64,000 bases of DNA from Pararheinheimera sp036782235 (GCF_036782235.1 NZ_DAIPZL010000008.1:1-64000), one strand, 5' to 3'. Shown: positions 24,472 to 34,080, numbered from the stretch's first letter. Notes: generated by a model from the sequence alone, not told the origin. Numbers and translations are program-made.

Positions 24472-24516
24472 ATAAAACAAAAGGCCACCTCCGGGTGGCC
24501 TTTTGTTTTATTGGTG
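24467..24516 (+). terminator. Original ssrA terminator, displaced beyond attR
   Basis: A perfect 23-bp inverted repeat with a TCCG loop begins in the CACC of attR; its core is AAGGCCACC / GGTGGCCTT with AAAAC/GTTTT arms. Before integration it directly followed the tmRNA CCA end. It is now 9.1 kb from ssrA. The stretch from here to 24712 holds no gene. Confidence 0.85.
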
Positions 24517-24712
24517 TTTTAGCTTTATCAGCGCATCTTTATACAACGAAGTCCTTTATCCCCGCACTCGCCAACCAAACTGCCACAAATCAGAACTCCC
24601 AACCCGCTAATCCAGCAAAAAACACCAGTTATCGACTCTGGCATTGCCGCGGGCGGAATAACAGTGTTATAAACCTTTATCCCTGTTTTGGGTTTTATCA
24701 AGGATGTATACC

Positions 24713-25051
24713 ATGGAATTGGTTCAGATTTTTATACTGTTTTTACTCGCTGTTGCCACTATCACCCTGATTGTTATTTCAATAAAACTGACCGACTTAG
24801 TTGCAGAGAGCCGCACTTTGCGATTGTCGGTGCAAAATATTGAGGCGGATGAGCTGTTTCAGCAAGGACATCAGAACCAACAGGCGCGGCAAACGCAGCA
24901 GCAGCGCCAGGAAGAAATCCTGCTGCTATTACACGATATTGCCAAACATATGTCACAACGCCAGACTGCTGAGCCGCAGCGCAGTAGCAGTGTGGAAAAA
25001 ACCAGCACTGCATCTGCTACCGCCACTCTCAGCCGCATCAGCAGCCGTTAG
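24713..25051 (+). CDS. Small membrane protein with Gln-rich coiled coil
   Basis: 112 residues, not recognised. The start at 24713 has AAGGA eight bases upstream; ATG 24704 is too close to that site. One N-terminal transmembrane helix (IFILFLLAVATITLIVISI) precedes a Gln-rich helical region with coiled-coil character (about 35-85) and a Ser/Thr/Ala-rich tail. The layout is the same as in the next gene at 25297. No enzymatic motif. It lies between the element and a hybrid histidine kinase; any functional link is unknown. Confidence 0.6.
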   Translation: MELVQIFILFLLAVATITLIVISIKLTDLVAESRTLRLSVQNIEADELFQQGHQNQQARQTQQQRQEEILLLLHDIAKHMSQRQTAEPQRSSSVEKTSTASATATLSRISSR

Positions 25052-25296
25052 CAGCAACGTTTTAGCAAAATTCCTGAAATGCCACCAAAAGCCGGCACAA
25101 CATTAGCTCACGGCTAAAGGTTCGCATCACGGCAGACCCCAAAGCGCCACTACGCGCAGTTTTGCAGCAGTTAAACGCGAATTACACATCGCCGGGTTGA
25201 CAGCACCATGGCTGCCCATGATGATGGGCGCCTGACAAAGCAGTCGCTTTATCTGGTTCAGGCAGCCTCTGCTGCCCCGCCTGCAGGGAAATTTTC

Positions 25297-25758
25297 ATGT
25301 CTTTTATTCGTGCTCAAAATGGTTTTATCTGGGGTTTTGCCCTTGGCATCAGCGCTGCGTCTATGTTGTTTTATATCTGGCATATGGAAAGCCTGAACAA
25401 GCTGCAGCAACAATGGCTGGCTAGCCAGCAAACTCAATTGCAACAGCAGCAAAATTCCACGGCCAAACAAATAGAAACCATTGATTTACTAATGAAAAGT
25501 TACAGCATTACCGACGGTAGTGAAGATTTGGATATGCGCGCTGAGCTGATCCGGGCCAACCATATGCCACTGTTACTGGCCTTACAGCAACAATCAGGCA
25601 CAGATGTCAGCGACTTAATAGATCCGGCCAAAGCTTTTAATTCAGCCCAGCTTTATGCCGCTTTATTGCGTATCAAACAGCAACATGAAAGACAGCAGGC
25701 GCGTAAACAACTGGATGAAAGAGCCAAAGCAACAGCGCCAAAGGCAGCCCAACCCTAG
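25297..25758 (+). CDS. Small membrane-anchored coiled-coil protein
   Basis: 153 residues, not recognised. AGGGA seven to eight bases upstream supports the start. A single N-terminal transmembrane segment (FIWGFALGISAASMLFYIW) is followed by a Gln-rich coiled coil (about 30-65), a more globular middle with acidic and Leu-rich helices, and a basic Ala-rich tail. It is 80 bp upstream of the hybrid kinase and points the same way, so it could be cotranscribed with it. No domain of known function is seen. Confidence 0.6.
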   Translation: MSFIRAQNGFIWGFALGISAASMLFYIWHMESLNKLQQQWLASQQTQLQQQQNSTAKQIETIDLLMKSYSITDGSEDLDMRAELIRANHMPLLLALQQQSGTDVSDLIDPAKAFNSAQLYAALLRIKQQHERQQARKQLDERAKATAPKAAQP

Positions 25759-25838
25759 TTTTTTTTCCACTGAGCTGCCCACGCCGCTAAAAAATCAGCG
25801 TACACTGGAATGACCTATGTCCGGTGTACTTTGTGTTT

Positions 25839-28800
25839 ATGAAACCAGCTTTACCCCATAATGAAGCCGAACGCCTGAAGTTTTTATACCAACTGCAAAT
25901 TCTTGATACTCAGGCCGATCCGGACTTTGATGCTTTAACCCGCTTAGCGGCGCTGATATGCCAGTCCGATATGTCGGTGATTAGCCTTATAGACAAAAAC
26001 CGCCAATGGTTTAAAGCCAAGCTGAATCTGCTGGACAACGAAACAGATCGGGAAACCTCATTTTGCGCCCATGCTATTTTGCAGCCTGAGCAGCTGACTT
26101 ATGTGCCGGATGCCAGGTTGGATCCACGTTTTGCCGATAATCCAAATGTTACCCCACAGAACGGCATCCGCTTTTATGCCGGCGCGCCTTTAATTGTTAA
26201 ACCCGGTGTTGCACTGGGCACTTTATGTGTCATCGATACCATCCCCCGCGAATTGACAGCGGCTCAGCAGGACGCATTAAAGCTCCTGGCCAAACAAGCC
26301 GTCAGCCTGATGCAAAACCGTTTACTGGCGCGGGAAAAAGCACAGCAACAACAAACTTTAACGACAGTCACTGAGCATGTACCCGTACTGCTGGGCCAAA
26401 TTGACCGGCAACAACGTTATGTATTTTGTAATGCCAAATATTCTGCCTGGTTTGGTGTAAAGCCGGAACAGGCGGTCGGCCGCACTATCAGCGAAGTTTT
26501 TGGCAAAGAGCGCAGTGACGAACTTGCGCCCTGGCTGGCACGTTGTTTTGCCGGTGAACAGGTTGAATATATTAGCCCTGAGCGCAACGACCGGATCCTG
26601 AGCCTGTGTTTTGTGCCACAAAAAACAACACAGGGTGAGGTTGAACATGTGGTGATTGTTGGCACTGACATTACCGAAAGTCATTTACAACAACAAAAAA
26701 CCCAACAAGAGCGCGACCGGCTTGACGCTATTATTCAGGGTACCAACCTGGGCACCTGGGAATGGAACATTCAGACCGGCGTTACTATTTACAACGCCCG
26801 CTGGTACCAGATGCTGGGACTGCCAGAAGAGTCTCACACTACCATTGCCACCTGGGAGCGCTTGTTACACCCGGACGACCTGCAGCCATCCACTGAGCTG
26901 TTACAACAGCATTTTGCCGGTTTATTGCCGTTTTATGATGTGAAGTTCCGAATGCGCCATCAGCTTGGGCACTGGGTCTGGATCCACGCTGTAGGCCGGG
27001 TGACCAGCTGGGATCAGTCAGGGAATCCACTGATGATGTTTGGTACCCATACCGATATCAGCCAGGACAAAAAACGCGAAGCCGAGCTGATGGCAAGCCG
27101 ATCCTGGTTGCAGGCCGTGGTGGATTCATCCACTGAAGTGGCTATGATCTCCACAGATCCCAGCGGTATTATTCAGCTGTTTAACACTGGTGCAGAGCGC
27201 ATGCTGGGCTACAGCGGTGCAGAACTGATTGGCAAACATAGCCCGGCGTTATTTCATGATGCCGCCGAGATTACCCGCCGCGCCGAACAACTCAGTAAAC
27301 AGTACCAGGATAACATCACTGGTTTTGACACCTTTGTGTACACGGCCCGCCGCGGTACCGGCGAAACCCGGCAATGGACCTACATTTGCAAAAATGGTGA
27401 ACGTAAACAGGTTCGGCTCAGTGTGTCTGTGATGCGCAACGACGATGGCAGTGTGCTGGGTTATATGGGCGTGGCAGTGGATATTACCCAGCTGGAGCAA
27501 CTGAACCATGCGTTGTTACTGAGTGAACAAAGGCACCGTTCTATGCTGGAGAACCTGCCGGGCGTGGTGTATCGCTGTATTAATGACGCGCACTGGACCA
27601 TGTTGTTTATCAGTGATGAAGTGGAAAAACTGACAGGTTATCCGGCAAAAAACTTTATCCGCAATAAAGTCACCAGCTTCGCCGGCATTACGCTGCCGGA
27701 AGACAGTCATAACAACAGAGTTGTGGTGGAACGTGAGCTGGCTAACCACAGCCGTTTTAGTGTTGAGTATCGTATCCGTCATGCCGATGGTTCGGTGCGC
27801 TGGGTGCAGGAACTTGGCCGCGGCATTTTTGATCAAAACAATCAGCTGCTCTATATCGACGGTTTTATCTGGGATATCACAGCCCAAAAAGAAGCACAGC
27901 TGGCACTGCGGGCCAGTGAACAAAAACTATCGTCTTTGTACCAGCTTGCTCCTCTTGCCATAGTGCTAAGCCGGTTTGATGATGGCGTTATTCTGGATGC
28001 CAACCCTGAACTGCAACATATGCTGGGCTATGACCACCACACCCTGATCCATAGCCGTTTTGCCGATCTGACCCCTGCCAGCTACGACGAACAGGAACAA
28101 CAACAATTAAATTCGTTACAACAAACCGGTCGTTATGGCCCTTACGAAAAAGAACTGCTGCATCAGGATGGTCATTTGGTGCCTGTGGTGCAAAGTGGTG
28201 TGCTGATCCAAAGCGCCAGTGGCGAACAACAAAGCTGGTCCATTATTCAGGACATCACCGAGCACAAACGGATAGAACAGATGAAAAATCAGTTTGTTTC
28301 TACCGTCAGCCACGAACTGCGCACCCCACTGACCGCCATTTCCGGCGCGTTGGGGCTGATTGGCGGTGGCGCTTTGGGGGAAGTGCCAAAAAGCATGCAG
28401 AACATGTTGGCGATTGCACAGGAAAACAGTAATAAACTCAGCCAGCTGATTAACGATTTGCTCGACATTGATAAACTGGTGGCCGGCAAAATGCAGTTTG
28501 AGTTTTCTACCTGCTCTATCAAAGAGTTGCTGCAACAAAGTGTGTTACATAACCAACCTTATGCCGACAAATATCAGGCCAGCATCAGACTGGACACCGC
28601 TATCGACGGCACTGTGCAGCTTGATCCGATGCGCTTTCATCAAATCATGGCCAATTTATTATCAAATGCCGCCAAGTTCTCCCCCCCAGGCAGTGAAATT
28701 TTGGTGCGGCTCAGTCAATCCGGCCATGAAATGATGATTGAAATATTAGACGCCGGCCCCGGCATCAGTGTTGAGTTCCAGCAGCGCATGTTCGAGAAAT

Positions 28801-29696
28801 TCTCACAAGCTGATTCAGCCGATGCACGTAGTAAAGAAGGCACAGGCCTTGGCCTGGCTATTGTCAAAGAGCTGACCGAACGCATGCATGGTCATGTCAG
28901 CTACCGCCAGCGCCCGGAAGGCGGCAGTTGTTTTGCACTTTATTTCCCGGCTCTGCTGCCTGGCAACAGCTTGCACCGCGATGCTGTACTGGTGGTGGAA
29001 GACGATCCGGCCGTTGCCGGTTACATAAAAATGTTACTGGAAACCTCGGGTTATCTGGTCAGCACGGCCTATAATCTGGCGAGCGCCAGAAGAGCTTTAA
29101 GTTTACGCAGTTTTGTTGCCATGACCTTGGATATGCATCTGCCGGATGGCCATGCTGCGGCCTTTATCAGTGAACTGCGCAGCCAGCGTCAGACCGCCAA
29201 CTTGCCAATTCTGGTAATTTCGGTGGAAAAACAGGAAGGACAAACGCTCTATACCGGCTTTACTGCTTTTGACTGGCTGACCAAACCGCTGCAACCTGAT
29301 GTTTTACTGGACAAGCTCCACAATTTGCTCAGCCCGGCCAAAGCCAGAATTTTACATGTAGAAGATGATCCGGCGCTGAGCGAACTGCTGCAGCAGCTTA
29401 CCATCGATGAAGCCTGCACTGTCAGCGCAGGCTCGGTGGAAGAGGCCAGCCGGTTATTGCAACAGCAACATTTTGATCTGGTGGTACTGGATTTAGGTTT
29501 ACCGGATGGTTCAGGCTGGGAATTGTTGCCGCTCATCGCTAAACAACATCAGCATATTCCGGTGCTGGTCTGGTCGTCTGAACAGGTCACTGCAGAACAA
29601 TGTGCCAGAGTGGAGGCTGTGCTGGCCAAAGGCCAGCATGCCATTCCACAATTATTAGACACTATTCATCAGCTGTTGGTGTCGCAAAAATCCTGA
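25839..29696 (+). CDS. Hybrid sensor histidine kinase (GAF-PASx5-HisKA-HATPase-REC-REC)
   Basis: 1285 residues, soluble; no membrane segment. Order: GAF (about 10-160, opening NEAERLKFLYQLQILDT...), about five PAS/PAC units (175-815), HisKA with the phospho-acceptor His in VSHELRTPLTAISG, HATPase with the N box (LLSNAAKFSP), G1 (DAGPGIS) and G2 (GTGLGLAI), then two receiver domains (VVEDDPAVAGY... with TLDMHLPDG; HVEDDPALSE... with VLDLGLPDG). The start at ATG 25839 is preferred over a GTG at 25824. With so many PAS domains it probably integrates redox or light-type cues. It ends inside the convergent regulator gene (35-bp overlap), which is a likely partner because that protein has an Hpt domain. 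Confidence 0.9.
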   Translation: MKPALPHNEAERLKFLYQLQILDTQADPDFDALTRLAALICQSDMSVISLIDKNRQWFKAKLNLLDNETDRETSFCAHAILQPEQLTYVPDARLDPRFADNPNVTPQNGIRFYAGAPLIVKPGVALGTLCVIDTIPRELTAAQQDALKLLAKQAVSLMQNRLLAREKAQQQQTLTTVTEHVPVLLGQIDRQQRYVFCNAKYSAWFGVKPEQAVGRTISEVFGKERSDELAPWLARCFAGEQVEYISPERNDRILSLCFVPQKTTQGEVEHVVIVGTDITESHLQQQKTQQERDRLDAIIQGTNLGTWEWNIQTGVTIYNARWYQMLGLPEESHTTIATWERLLHPDDLQPSTELLQQHFAGLLPFYDVKFRMRHQLGHWVWIHAVGRVTSWDQSGNPLMMFGTHTDISQDKKREAELMASRSWLQAVVDSSTEVAMISTDPSGIIQLFNTGAERMLGYSGAELIGKHSPALFHDAAEITRRAEQLSKQYQDNITGFDTFVYTARRGTGETRQWTYICKNGERKQVRLSVSVMRNDDGSVLGYMGVAVDITQLEQLNHALLLSEQRHRSMLENLPGVVYRCINDAHWTMLFISDEVEKLTGYPAKNFIRNKVTSFAGITLPEDSHNNRVVVERELANHSRFSVEYRIRHADGSVRWVQELGRGIFDQNNQLLYIDGFIWDITAQKEAQLALRASEQKLSSLYQLAPLAIVLSRFDDGVILDANPELQHMLGYDHHTLIHSRFADLTPASYDEQEQQQLNSLQQTGRYGPYEKELLHQDGHLVPVVQSGVLIQSASGEQQSWSIIQDITEHKRIEQMKNQFVSTVSHELRTPLTAISGALGLIGGGALGEVPKSMQNMLAIAQENSNKLSQLINDLLDIDKLVAGKMQFEFSTCSIKELLQQSVLHNQPYADKYQASIRLDTAIDGTVQLDPMRFHQIMANLLSNAAKFSPPGSEILVRLSQSGHEMMIEILDAGPGISVEFQQRMFEKFSQADSADARSKEGTGLGLAIVKELTERMHGHVSYRQRPEGGSCFALYFPALLPGNSLHRDAVLVVEDDPAVAGYIKMLLETSGYLVSTAYNLASARRALSLRSFVAMTLDMHLPDGHAAAFISELRSQRQTANLPILVISVEKQEGQTLYTGFTAFDWLTKPLQPDVLLDKLHNLLSPAKARILHVEDDPALSELLQQLTIDEACTVSAGSVEEASRLLQQQHFDLVVLDLGLPDGSGWELLPLIAKQHQHIPVLVWSSEQVTAEQCARVEAVLAKGQHAIPQLLDTIHQLLVSQKS

Positions 29697-31314
29697 CCTG
29701 ATTGCGACCGCCGGTTTTGGCCTGATATAAAGCCTGATCAGCCTGCTCTATCACCAGATCAGGCTGTAACTGGCCGTTACCACAGGCAATACCAGCGCTG
29801 AAGGTGCAATAAAACGTCTGGTTATCAAAACTAAAAGGGAAACCGGCAAAAGATTCACGCAGTTTATCAATAACGCCAAAAGCCTTTTCCACCGGGCAGT
29901 CCGGCAATACCAGTAAAAACTCTTCACCGCCGTAACGGCCTATCATGTCAGTTTTACGCAGTTGTTGTTTTAGCAGGTTCGCCAGACTGGTGATCACCTG
30001 ATCGCCGGTTAAATGGCCATAGTTATCATTAACCTTTTTAAAGTGGTCGATATCCAGCATCACCACACTGACCTGCTGCTGCGCCCTGTCGCTGCGCTCC
30101 AGCTCGGTTGCCAGACGCTCTTTAATATGGGCGTGTTGCAATAAACCGGTCAGGCTGTCTTTGGTCATCACTTCGGACAGCTGACGGGCGCGCTGCGCCC
30201 TGGCAAAAATAGCCACCACCAGCGCATTGTCACTGATAGGTTTGGTCAGGAAATCATCACCTGCTTTGATCAACACCGCCATCTGCCGTTCGCTGTCGGT
30301 TTCTGATGATAAATAAATAATAGGTACACCCAGCCATTCATCCTGCAACCGGATCAGCTGTGCCAGCTCAGGCCCGGTACATTGCGGCATATTCACATCC
30401 AGCAGGATCACGTCAGGATGAAACTTGCGTAACCCAGCAAAAATATCGGCCGGATCATTCAGAATTTCAGCACGCAGGCCGGCAGTTTCCAGCACCAGCG
30501 CATAATGTTTGGCCAGCAGCTGATCGTCATCAACAATCAGCACCCTGAAAGCGTCACGCTGGCGCACTGCCAGCAACCTTTGTAACCGCGCTTCCAGCGC
30601 CTGGGCGTTCACAGGTTTCACAAAATATCCCAAAGCACCACAACGCACTGCTTTGAGGTAAAAATCAAAATGATCATGAGCGCTGATCACAAAAAGTGGT
30701 AACTGCTGCGGTAATTGTTGCTGGAGCCGCTCAACAAAACTAAGGCCAGACTCAGTTTCTTCAGGCAATTCAATATCGATGATCAGCGCATCCGGCAATT
30801 TACGCAGCAGTGCCGCCTGCAACAAATGGCTTTGTTTAAACCACTCCACCACATAACCAAAAGTGGATAAAGTCAGGCACAGATGCCGCGCTGTATCACC
30901 TTCATCTTCCAACAGATAAATCAGCGTTTGTTTTTTCTCGTCATGTTTGGTCGCAACGGGCAGCTGCCGCTGCTGGATCACCAAACGTTTTTGCTGACGT
31001 AACTGCGAAAAAATATGGCGGAAACTGTCAATTTGCTCCGCAGCAGGGGCTTGAGCTTCTGCAAGCCAGTTTTTGGCCTGGAGTTCAAGCACCTTGGCGG
31101 ACTGCCCCAACTCGTGAAAACCAAAAGTACCGGCAGAACCTGCCAGAGTGTGAAAACTGGCCAGCAGTTTTGCCACCAGCGGACGCCAGTCTGACGGTGA
31201 GTCCAGTTGATCCAACAGCAGCTGCAACTGCGGCAATTCCTGCTGCAGCCTTTCCAGATATTGCTGGTGCAGCAAGGCCATTTGTTGCTCAAGCTTTTCT
31301 TTTGCGTTTGTCAT
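29662..31314 (-). CDS. Response regulator diguanylate cyclase (Hpt-REC-REC-GGDEF)
   Basis: 550 residues. The N-terminal Hpt domain has its His in SFHTLAGSAGTFG (about residue 54). Receiver 1 (IYLLEDEGDTA..., Asp in ALIIDIELP) and receiver 2 (VLIVDDDQLLAKHY, Asp in VILLDVNMP) follow, then a GGDEF domain with the active signature RYGGEEF. An inhibitory RxxD (RKTD) lies five residues before it. This makes a phosphorelay-controlled cyclic di-GMP synthase. Its 3' end overlaps that of the hybrid kinase by 35 bp. The kinase has receivers but no Hpt, so a His-Asp-His-Asp relay between the two is plausible. Confidence 0.9.
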   Translation of the reverse strand: MTNAKEKLEQQMALLHQQYLERLQQELPQLQLLLDQLDSPSDWRPLVAKLLASFHTLAGSAGTFGFHELGQSAKVLELQAKNWLAEAQAPAAEQIDSFRHIFSQLRQQKRLVIQQRQLPVATKHDEKKQTLIYLLEDEGDTARHLCLTLSTFGYVVEWFKQSHLLQAALLRKLPDALIIDIELPEETESGLSFVERLQQQLPQQLPLFVISAHDHFDFYLKAVRCGALGYFVKPVNAQALEARLQRLLAVRQRDAFRVLIVDDDQLLAKHYALVLETAGLRAEILNDPADIFAGLRKFHPDVILLDVNMPQCTGPELAQLIRLQDEWLGVPIIYLSSETDSERQMAVLIKAGDDFLTKPISDNALVVAIFARAQRARQLSEVMTKDSLTGLLQHAHIKERLATELERSDRAQQQVSVVMLDIDHFKKVNDNYGHLTGDQVITSLANLLKQQLRKTDMIGRYGGEEFLLVLPDCPVEKAFGVIDKLRESFAGFPFSFDNQTFYCTFSAGIACGNGQLQPDLVIEQADQALYQAKTGGRNQVRIFATPTADE

Positions 31315-31393
31315 GCGTCCGCTTCGCTTTATTCCGATGCCTTACTATAGCAAAGTTCCCTGAATAACCAAGCGGTTAGAACACTGCCATCCA

Positions 31394-32650
31394 CTACAAA
31401 CGTACTGTCAGCCCCTGTGCCAGGCTTTGCCGGTAGGTCAGATAAGACGGAATAGCCCCCAGCAACAAGGCCAGTGCCAGCAGTGCCGCCAGCAAAACAG
31501 CGGTATGACCATGCCAGGGCAACCAGGAAATCACCAAACCATAACTGCTGCTCAGCAGTGGCTGTAACCCTGCTAAAGTGCCACTGAGCAGCAGTAAAGC
31601 ACTGCCGATACTGGCCAGACTGATACAAAACACTTCGAGCTGAATAAGGCAAAACAACTGCCAGGGCCTGGCTCCCACAGCACGTAATATCGCCATTTCG
31701 CGTTGCCGCTCTTTCATTGCTGCCAATAAAGTGGTCACCATCCCAATCAGCGCCGCTATCAGCACCAGTAAGGTCACCAGCAATAACATGTTTTCCACCA
31801 TCGCCAGCATTTGCCACAGTTCAGCAAGGGCTGCGCCTGGCAAAATGGCGGTTAAAGGTTCAGCTTTAAACTCATTAATTTGCCGCTGAATGGCAAAGGT
31901 TGCCACTTTGGATTTTAACCCCAGCATAAAAGCCGTCAGCACCTTGGGCTGCAACTGTTGCAGTTGTGCTTCGCTCAGTTTGGGCGTTTTGCCAAAACCA
32001 GGCGCACCGCCCTGCCAACCCAGATGAATAGCTTCAATACTTTCCAGGCTGACATGCACACTTTGATCAACCGGAGTGCCCGTCGCCGCCAGAATACCTG
32101 CCACGGTAAAAGGCTGATCTTTATGCTGGGTAAAACTGACAGCTCCCACCCCATGCGACAAAATAATTTTATCGCCAAGCTGATACCCCAGTTTTTCCGC
32201 AACAGCGGCCCCCAGCACCACCTGATACACAGTGCTAAAAGCTTCACCTTGCGCAAATGTCAGCTGTTGTTGCTGGCCATAACGAAAATAACGGAAATAA
32301 TCAGCATTGGTGCCAATGACACGGAACCCTCTGTGGGAATCCCCCAGCGCCATTGGAATAGCCCAGGCCACCTGTGGATGGGAAGCCAGCTGCTGATAAT
32401 GCTGATAACTGATGTTATTGGTAGCGTTGCCAAGGCGAAATACCGAATACAACAATAAATTCAGCTGGCCGGAGCGCGCGCCTACGATTAAATCTGTGCC
32501 CGACACTGTGCTGGTAAAACTGCGTTTGGCCTCCAGGCGCAAATGATCAATACCCAGCAATAACGCAATACTGATGGTCAGTGACAACAAGGTCATCAGC
32601 ACAGTGCCGCGCCTGTGCCATAAACTTTGTCTGGCCAGTTTTAACAGCAT
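31394..32650 (-). CDS. ABC transporter permease (FtsX/MacB type)
   Basis: 418-residue inner-membrane protein. N-terminal transmembrane helix (VLMTLLSLTISIALLLGI), a large periplasmic domain (about 45-280), then three C-terminal helices, including the FtsX segment before KERQREMAILRAVGARPWQL, the conserved cytoplasmic coupling motif. It overlaps the ATPase gene by 10 bp and is cotranscribed with it. Such permeases drive periplasmic work or lipoprotein/metal-linked processes by mechanotransmission and do not classically import. With the DUF3299 and DUF2796 genes next door it resembles the zrg zinc-acquisition cluster of Vibrio. Confidence 0.87.
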   Translation of the reverse strand: MLLKLARQSLWHRRGTVLMTLLSLTISIALLLGIDHLRLEAKRSFTSTVSGTDLIVGARSGQLNLLLYSVFRLGNATNNISYQHYQQLASHPQVAWAIPMALGDSHRGFRVIGTNADYFRYFRYGQQQQLTFAQGEAFSTVYQVVLGAAVAEKLGYQLGDKIILSHGVGAVSFTQHKDQPFTVAGILAATGTPVDQSVHVSLESIEAIHLGWQGGAPGFGKTPKLSEAQLQQLQPKVLTAFMLGLKSKVATFAIQRQINEFKAEPLTAILPGAALAELWQMLAMVENMLLLVTLLVLIAALIGMVTTLLAAMKERQREMAILRAVGARPWQLFCLIQLEVFCISLASIGSALLLLSGTLAGLQPLLSSSYGLVISWLPWHGHTAVLLAALLALALLLGAIPSYLTYRQSLAQGLTVRL

Positions 32651-33381
32651 AAAACATCCTCCGAGCCTGGAACTGCGGCCGCCAGCGGTTGAACACCATC
32701 ACTGAGCGCATCCATCCGCAATTGCCATTTAAAATAACGGGCAAGCCCAGCGTCATGGCTGACAAAAAGCACTGTGGTGCCACAGCGGTTGGCTTCGCTG
32801 AGCATCAGGCGGATAAAGGCATCTCTGTTGTCGGCATCCAATGCTGAAGTCGGCTCATCGGCAATCAGCAGCGCAGGTTCATTGAGCAAGGCTCTGGCAA
32901 TAGCCACCCTTTGTTGTTGGCCCACACTTAAATTCACCGCACTTTGTGGCCATAAAGCTGCATCAAGGCCAAGGGCACTTAATAACATCTGCGCTCTTTG
33001 GGTGGTGGCCGCGCTGCTGTTGCCGGCAAATTCAGCCGCCAGCAACACGTTATCCAGCACTGATAAATAACTGATGAGATTTAATTGCTGAAACACCACA
33101 CCTATATCTTTGGCACGCATCAAGTCGCGTCGTGCTGCTGTTTGGGGTTGAAACAGCGCCCCCTGGATGTGGATTTCACCGCGGCTTAACGGATGAATAC
33201 CCGACAACAAATTCAGCAAAGTGGTTTTACCTGAACCCGAAGCACCACGGATAAATAAATGCTGCCCGACATCAAGCTGCAGATCGGGTAACTGCAGGCT
33301 AAAAGCGGCTGGTCCCTGGTAACTGAAATAAAAATTTTTGAGTTCAAGCGCGGGAAAATTCGGTTCTGCAGGCACAAGCAT
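32641..33381 (-). CDS. ABC transporter ATP-binding protein (LolD/MacB-like)
   Basis: 246 residues from ATG 33381; a TTG at 33390 adds three. Walker A GASGSGKTT, Q-loop VVFQQLNLI, signature LSVGQQQRVAIARAL, Walker B LLIADEPTSALD and switch His (FVSHD) are all present, so it is an active ATPase of the LolD/FtsE group that pairs with FtsX-type permeases. It is divergent from the DUF3299 gene at 33448; the 66-bp gap holds a possible Zur-type operator. Confidence 0.9.
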   Translation of the reverse strand: MLVPAEPNFPALELKNFYFSYQGPAAFSLQLPDLQLDVGQHLFIRGASGSGKTTLLNLLSGIHPLSRGEIHIQGALFQPQTAARRDLMRAKDIGVVFQQLNLISYLSVLDNVLLAAEFAGNSSAATTQRAQMLLSALGLDAALWPQSAVNLSVGQQQRVAIARALLNEPALLIADEPTSALDADNRDAFIRLMLSEANRCGTTVLFVSHDAGLARYFKWQLRMDALSDGVQPLAAAVPGSEDVLCC

Positions 33382-33409
33382 TCTCGGCAAAGTGATATGA
33401 TAAGACGCA

Positions 33410-33426
33410 ATTATTACTTTATAACA
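33410..33426. promoter_or_regulatory. Possible Zur-like operator
   Basis: ATTATTACTTTATAACA, read on the minus strand as TGTTATAAAGTAATAAT, keeps one full half-site of the TGTTATA-N-TATAACA Zur consensus and about half of the other. It lies between the divergent ABC and DUF3299 genes. The match is weak on its own and is offered because of the zinc-type gene set. Confidence 0.3.
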
Positions 33427-33447
33427 TAAGCGCGAGAGTAAGCTCCA

Positions 33448-34017
33448 ATGTTCAAGCCGTTGTTGATGGGATTATTCCTGAGTCTGGTCGCATTCCAGAC
33501 TTCTGCCGCCAAAAGCGAACAAGCAGCCAGTGCACAAGCTGTGCAAACACTGGAATGGACAGATTTATTACCGCCGGAAGATCTGGCCAAAATGGAAGCC
33601 TTGCCAGAAATCAGCCATGAAGGCGGTGAAGGCAGTGGTTCTGCGATTAATAAACTCAATCAGGACGATCCAGCCAGCCAGGCCTGGGCTGAAGTGCTGC
33701 AGTCTGCCAAAGTGCGCGGCGAGCTGAACGGTAAAAAAGTGCGGATCCCGGGTTTTGTGGTGCCTATTGAATATGATGCCGAACAAAACATTACCGCCTT
33801 TTTCCTGGTACCTTATTTTGGCGCCTGTATTCACGTGCCACCACCACCACCAAACCAGATTATTTTTGTGACCAACGCCAAAGGCTTAAAGGCCGACATG
33901 ATTTATAACCCGTTTTGGCTGGAAGGCACTTTAACCACTGAAACCATGAGCCACGACCTGGCGAACTCGGCCTACAGCATTAAAGCCGATAAAATCAGTG
34001 AGTATGTGTACGAATAA
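33448..34017 (+). CDS. Secreted DUF3299 protein (zrg cluster)
   Basis: 189 residues with a signal peptide (MFKPLLMGLFLSLVAFQTSA). The DUF3299 core is plain: GKKVRIPGFVVPIEYD, then FFLVPYFGACIHVPPPPPNQ and a C-terminal TMSHDLANSAYSIKADKI. A conserved Cys-x-His in GACIH could bind metal. DUF3299 proteins accompany DUF2796 and FtsX-type ABC genes in the Vibrio zrg zinc-uptake region; the individual role is unknown. A bidirectional terminator at 34051 follows. Confidence 0.85.
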   Translation: MFKPLLMGLFLSLVAFQTSAAKSEQAASAQAVQTLEWTDLLPPEDLAKMEALPEISHEGGEGSGSAINKLNQDDPASQAWAEVLQSAKVRGELNGKKVRIPGFVVPIEYDAEQNITAFFLVPYFGACIHVPPPPPNQIIFVTNAKGLKADMIYNPFWLEGTLTTETMSHDLANSAYSIKADKISEYVYE

Positions 34018-34050
34018 AAAAGCCAGTGCCAGACCTGAGCTGTATCAAAC

Positions 34051-34080
34051 AAAAAAGCCTGATGTTTATCAGGCTTTTTT
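34051..34080. terminator. Bidirectional terminator
   Basis: AAAAAAGCCTGAT-GTTT-ATCAGGCTTTTTT, a 13-bp perfect inverted repeat between the convergent DUF3299 and DUF2796 genes. Confidence 0.85.

Noticed and set aside
24429..24770. Open frame of 113 codons across attR
   Set aside because: It reads through the tmRNA 3' end and the terminator hairpin and has no protein-like composition; the real gene here begins at 24713 in another frame.
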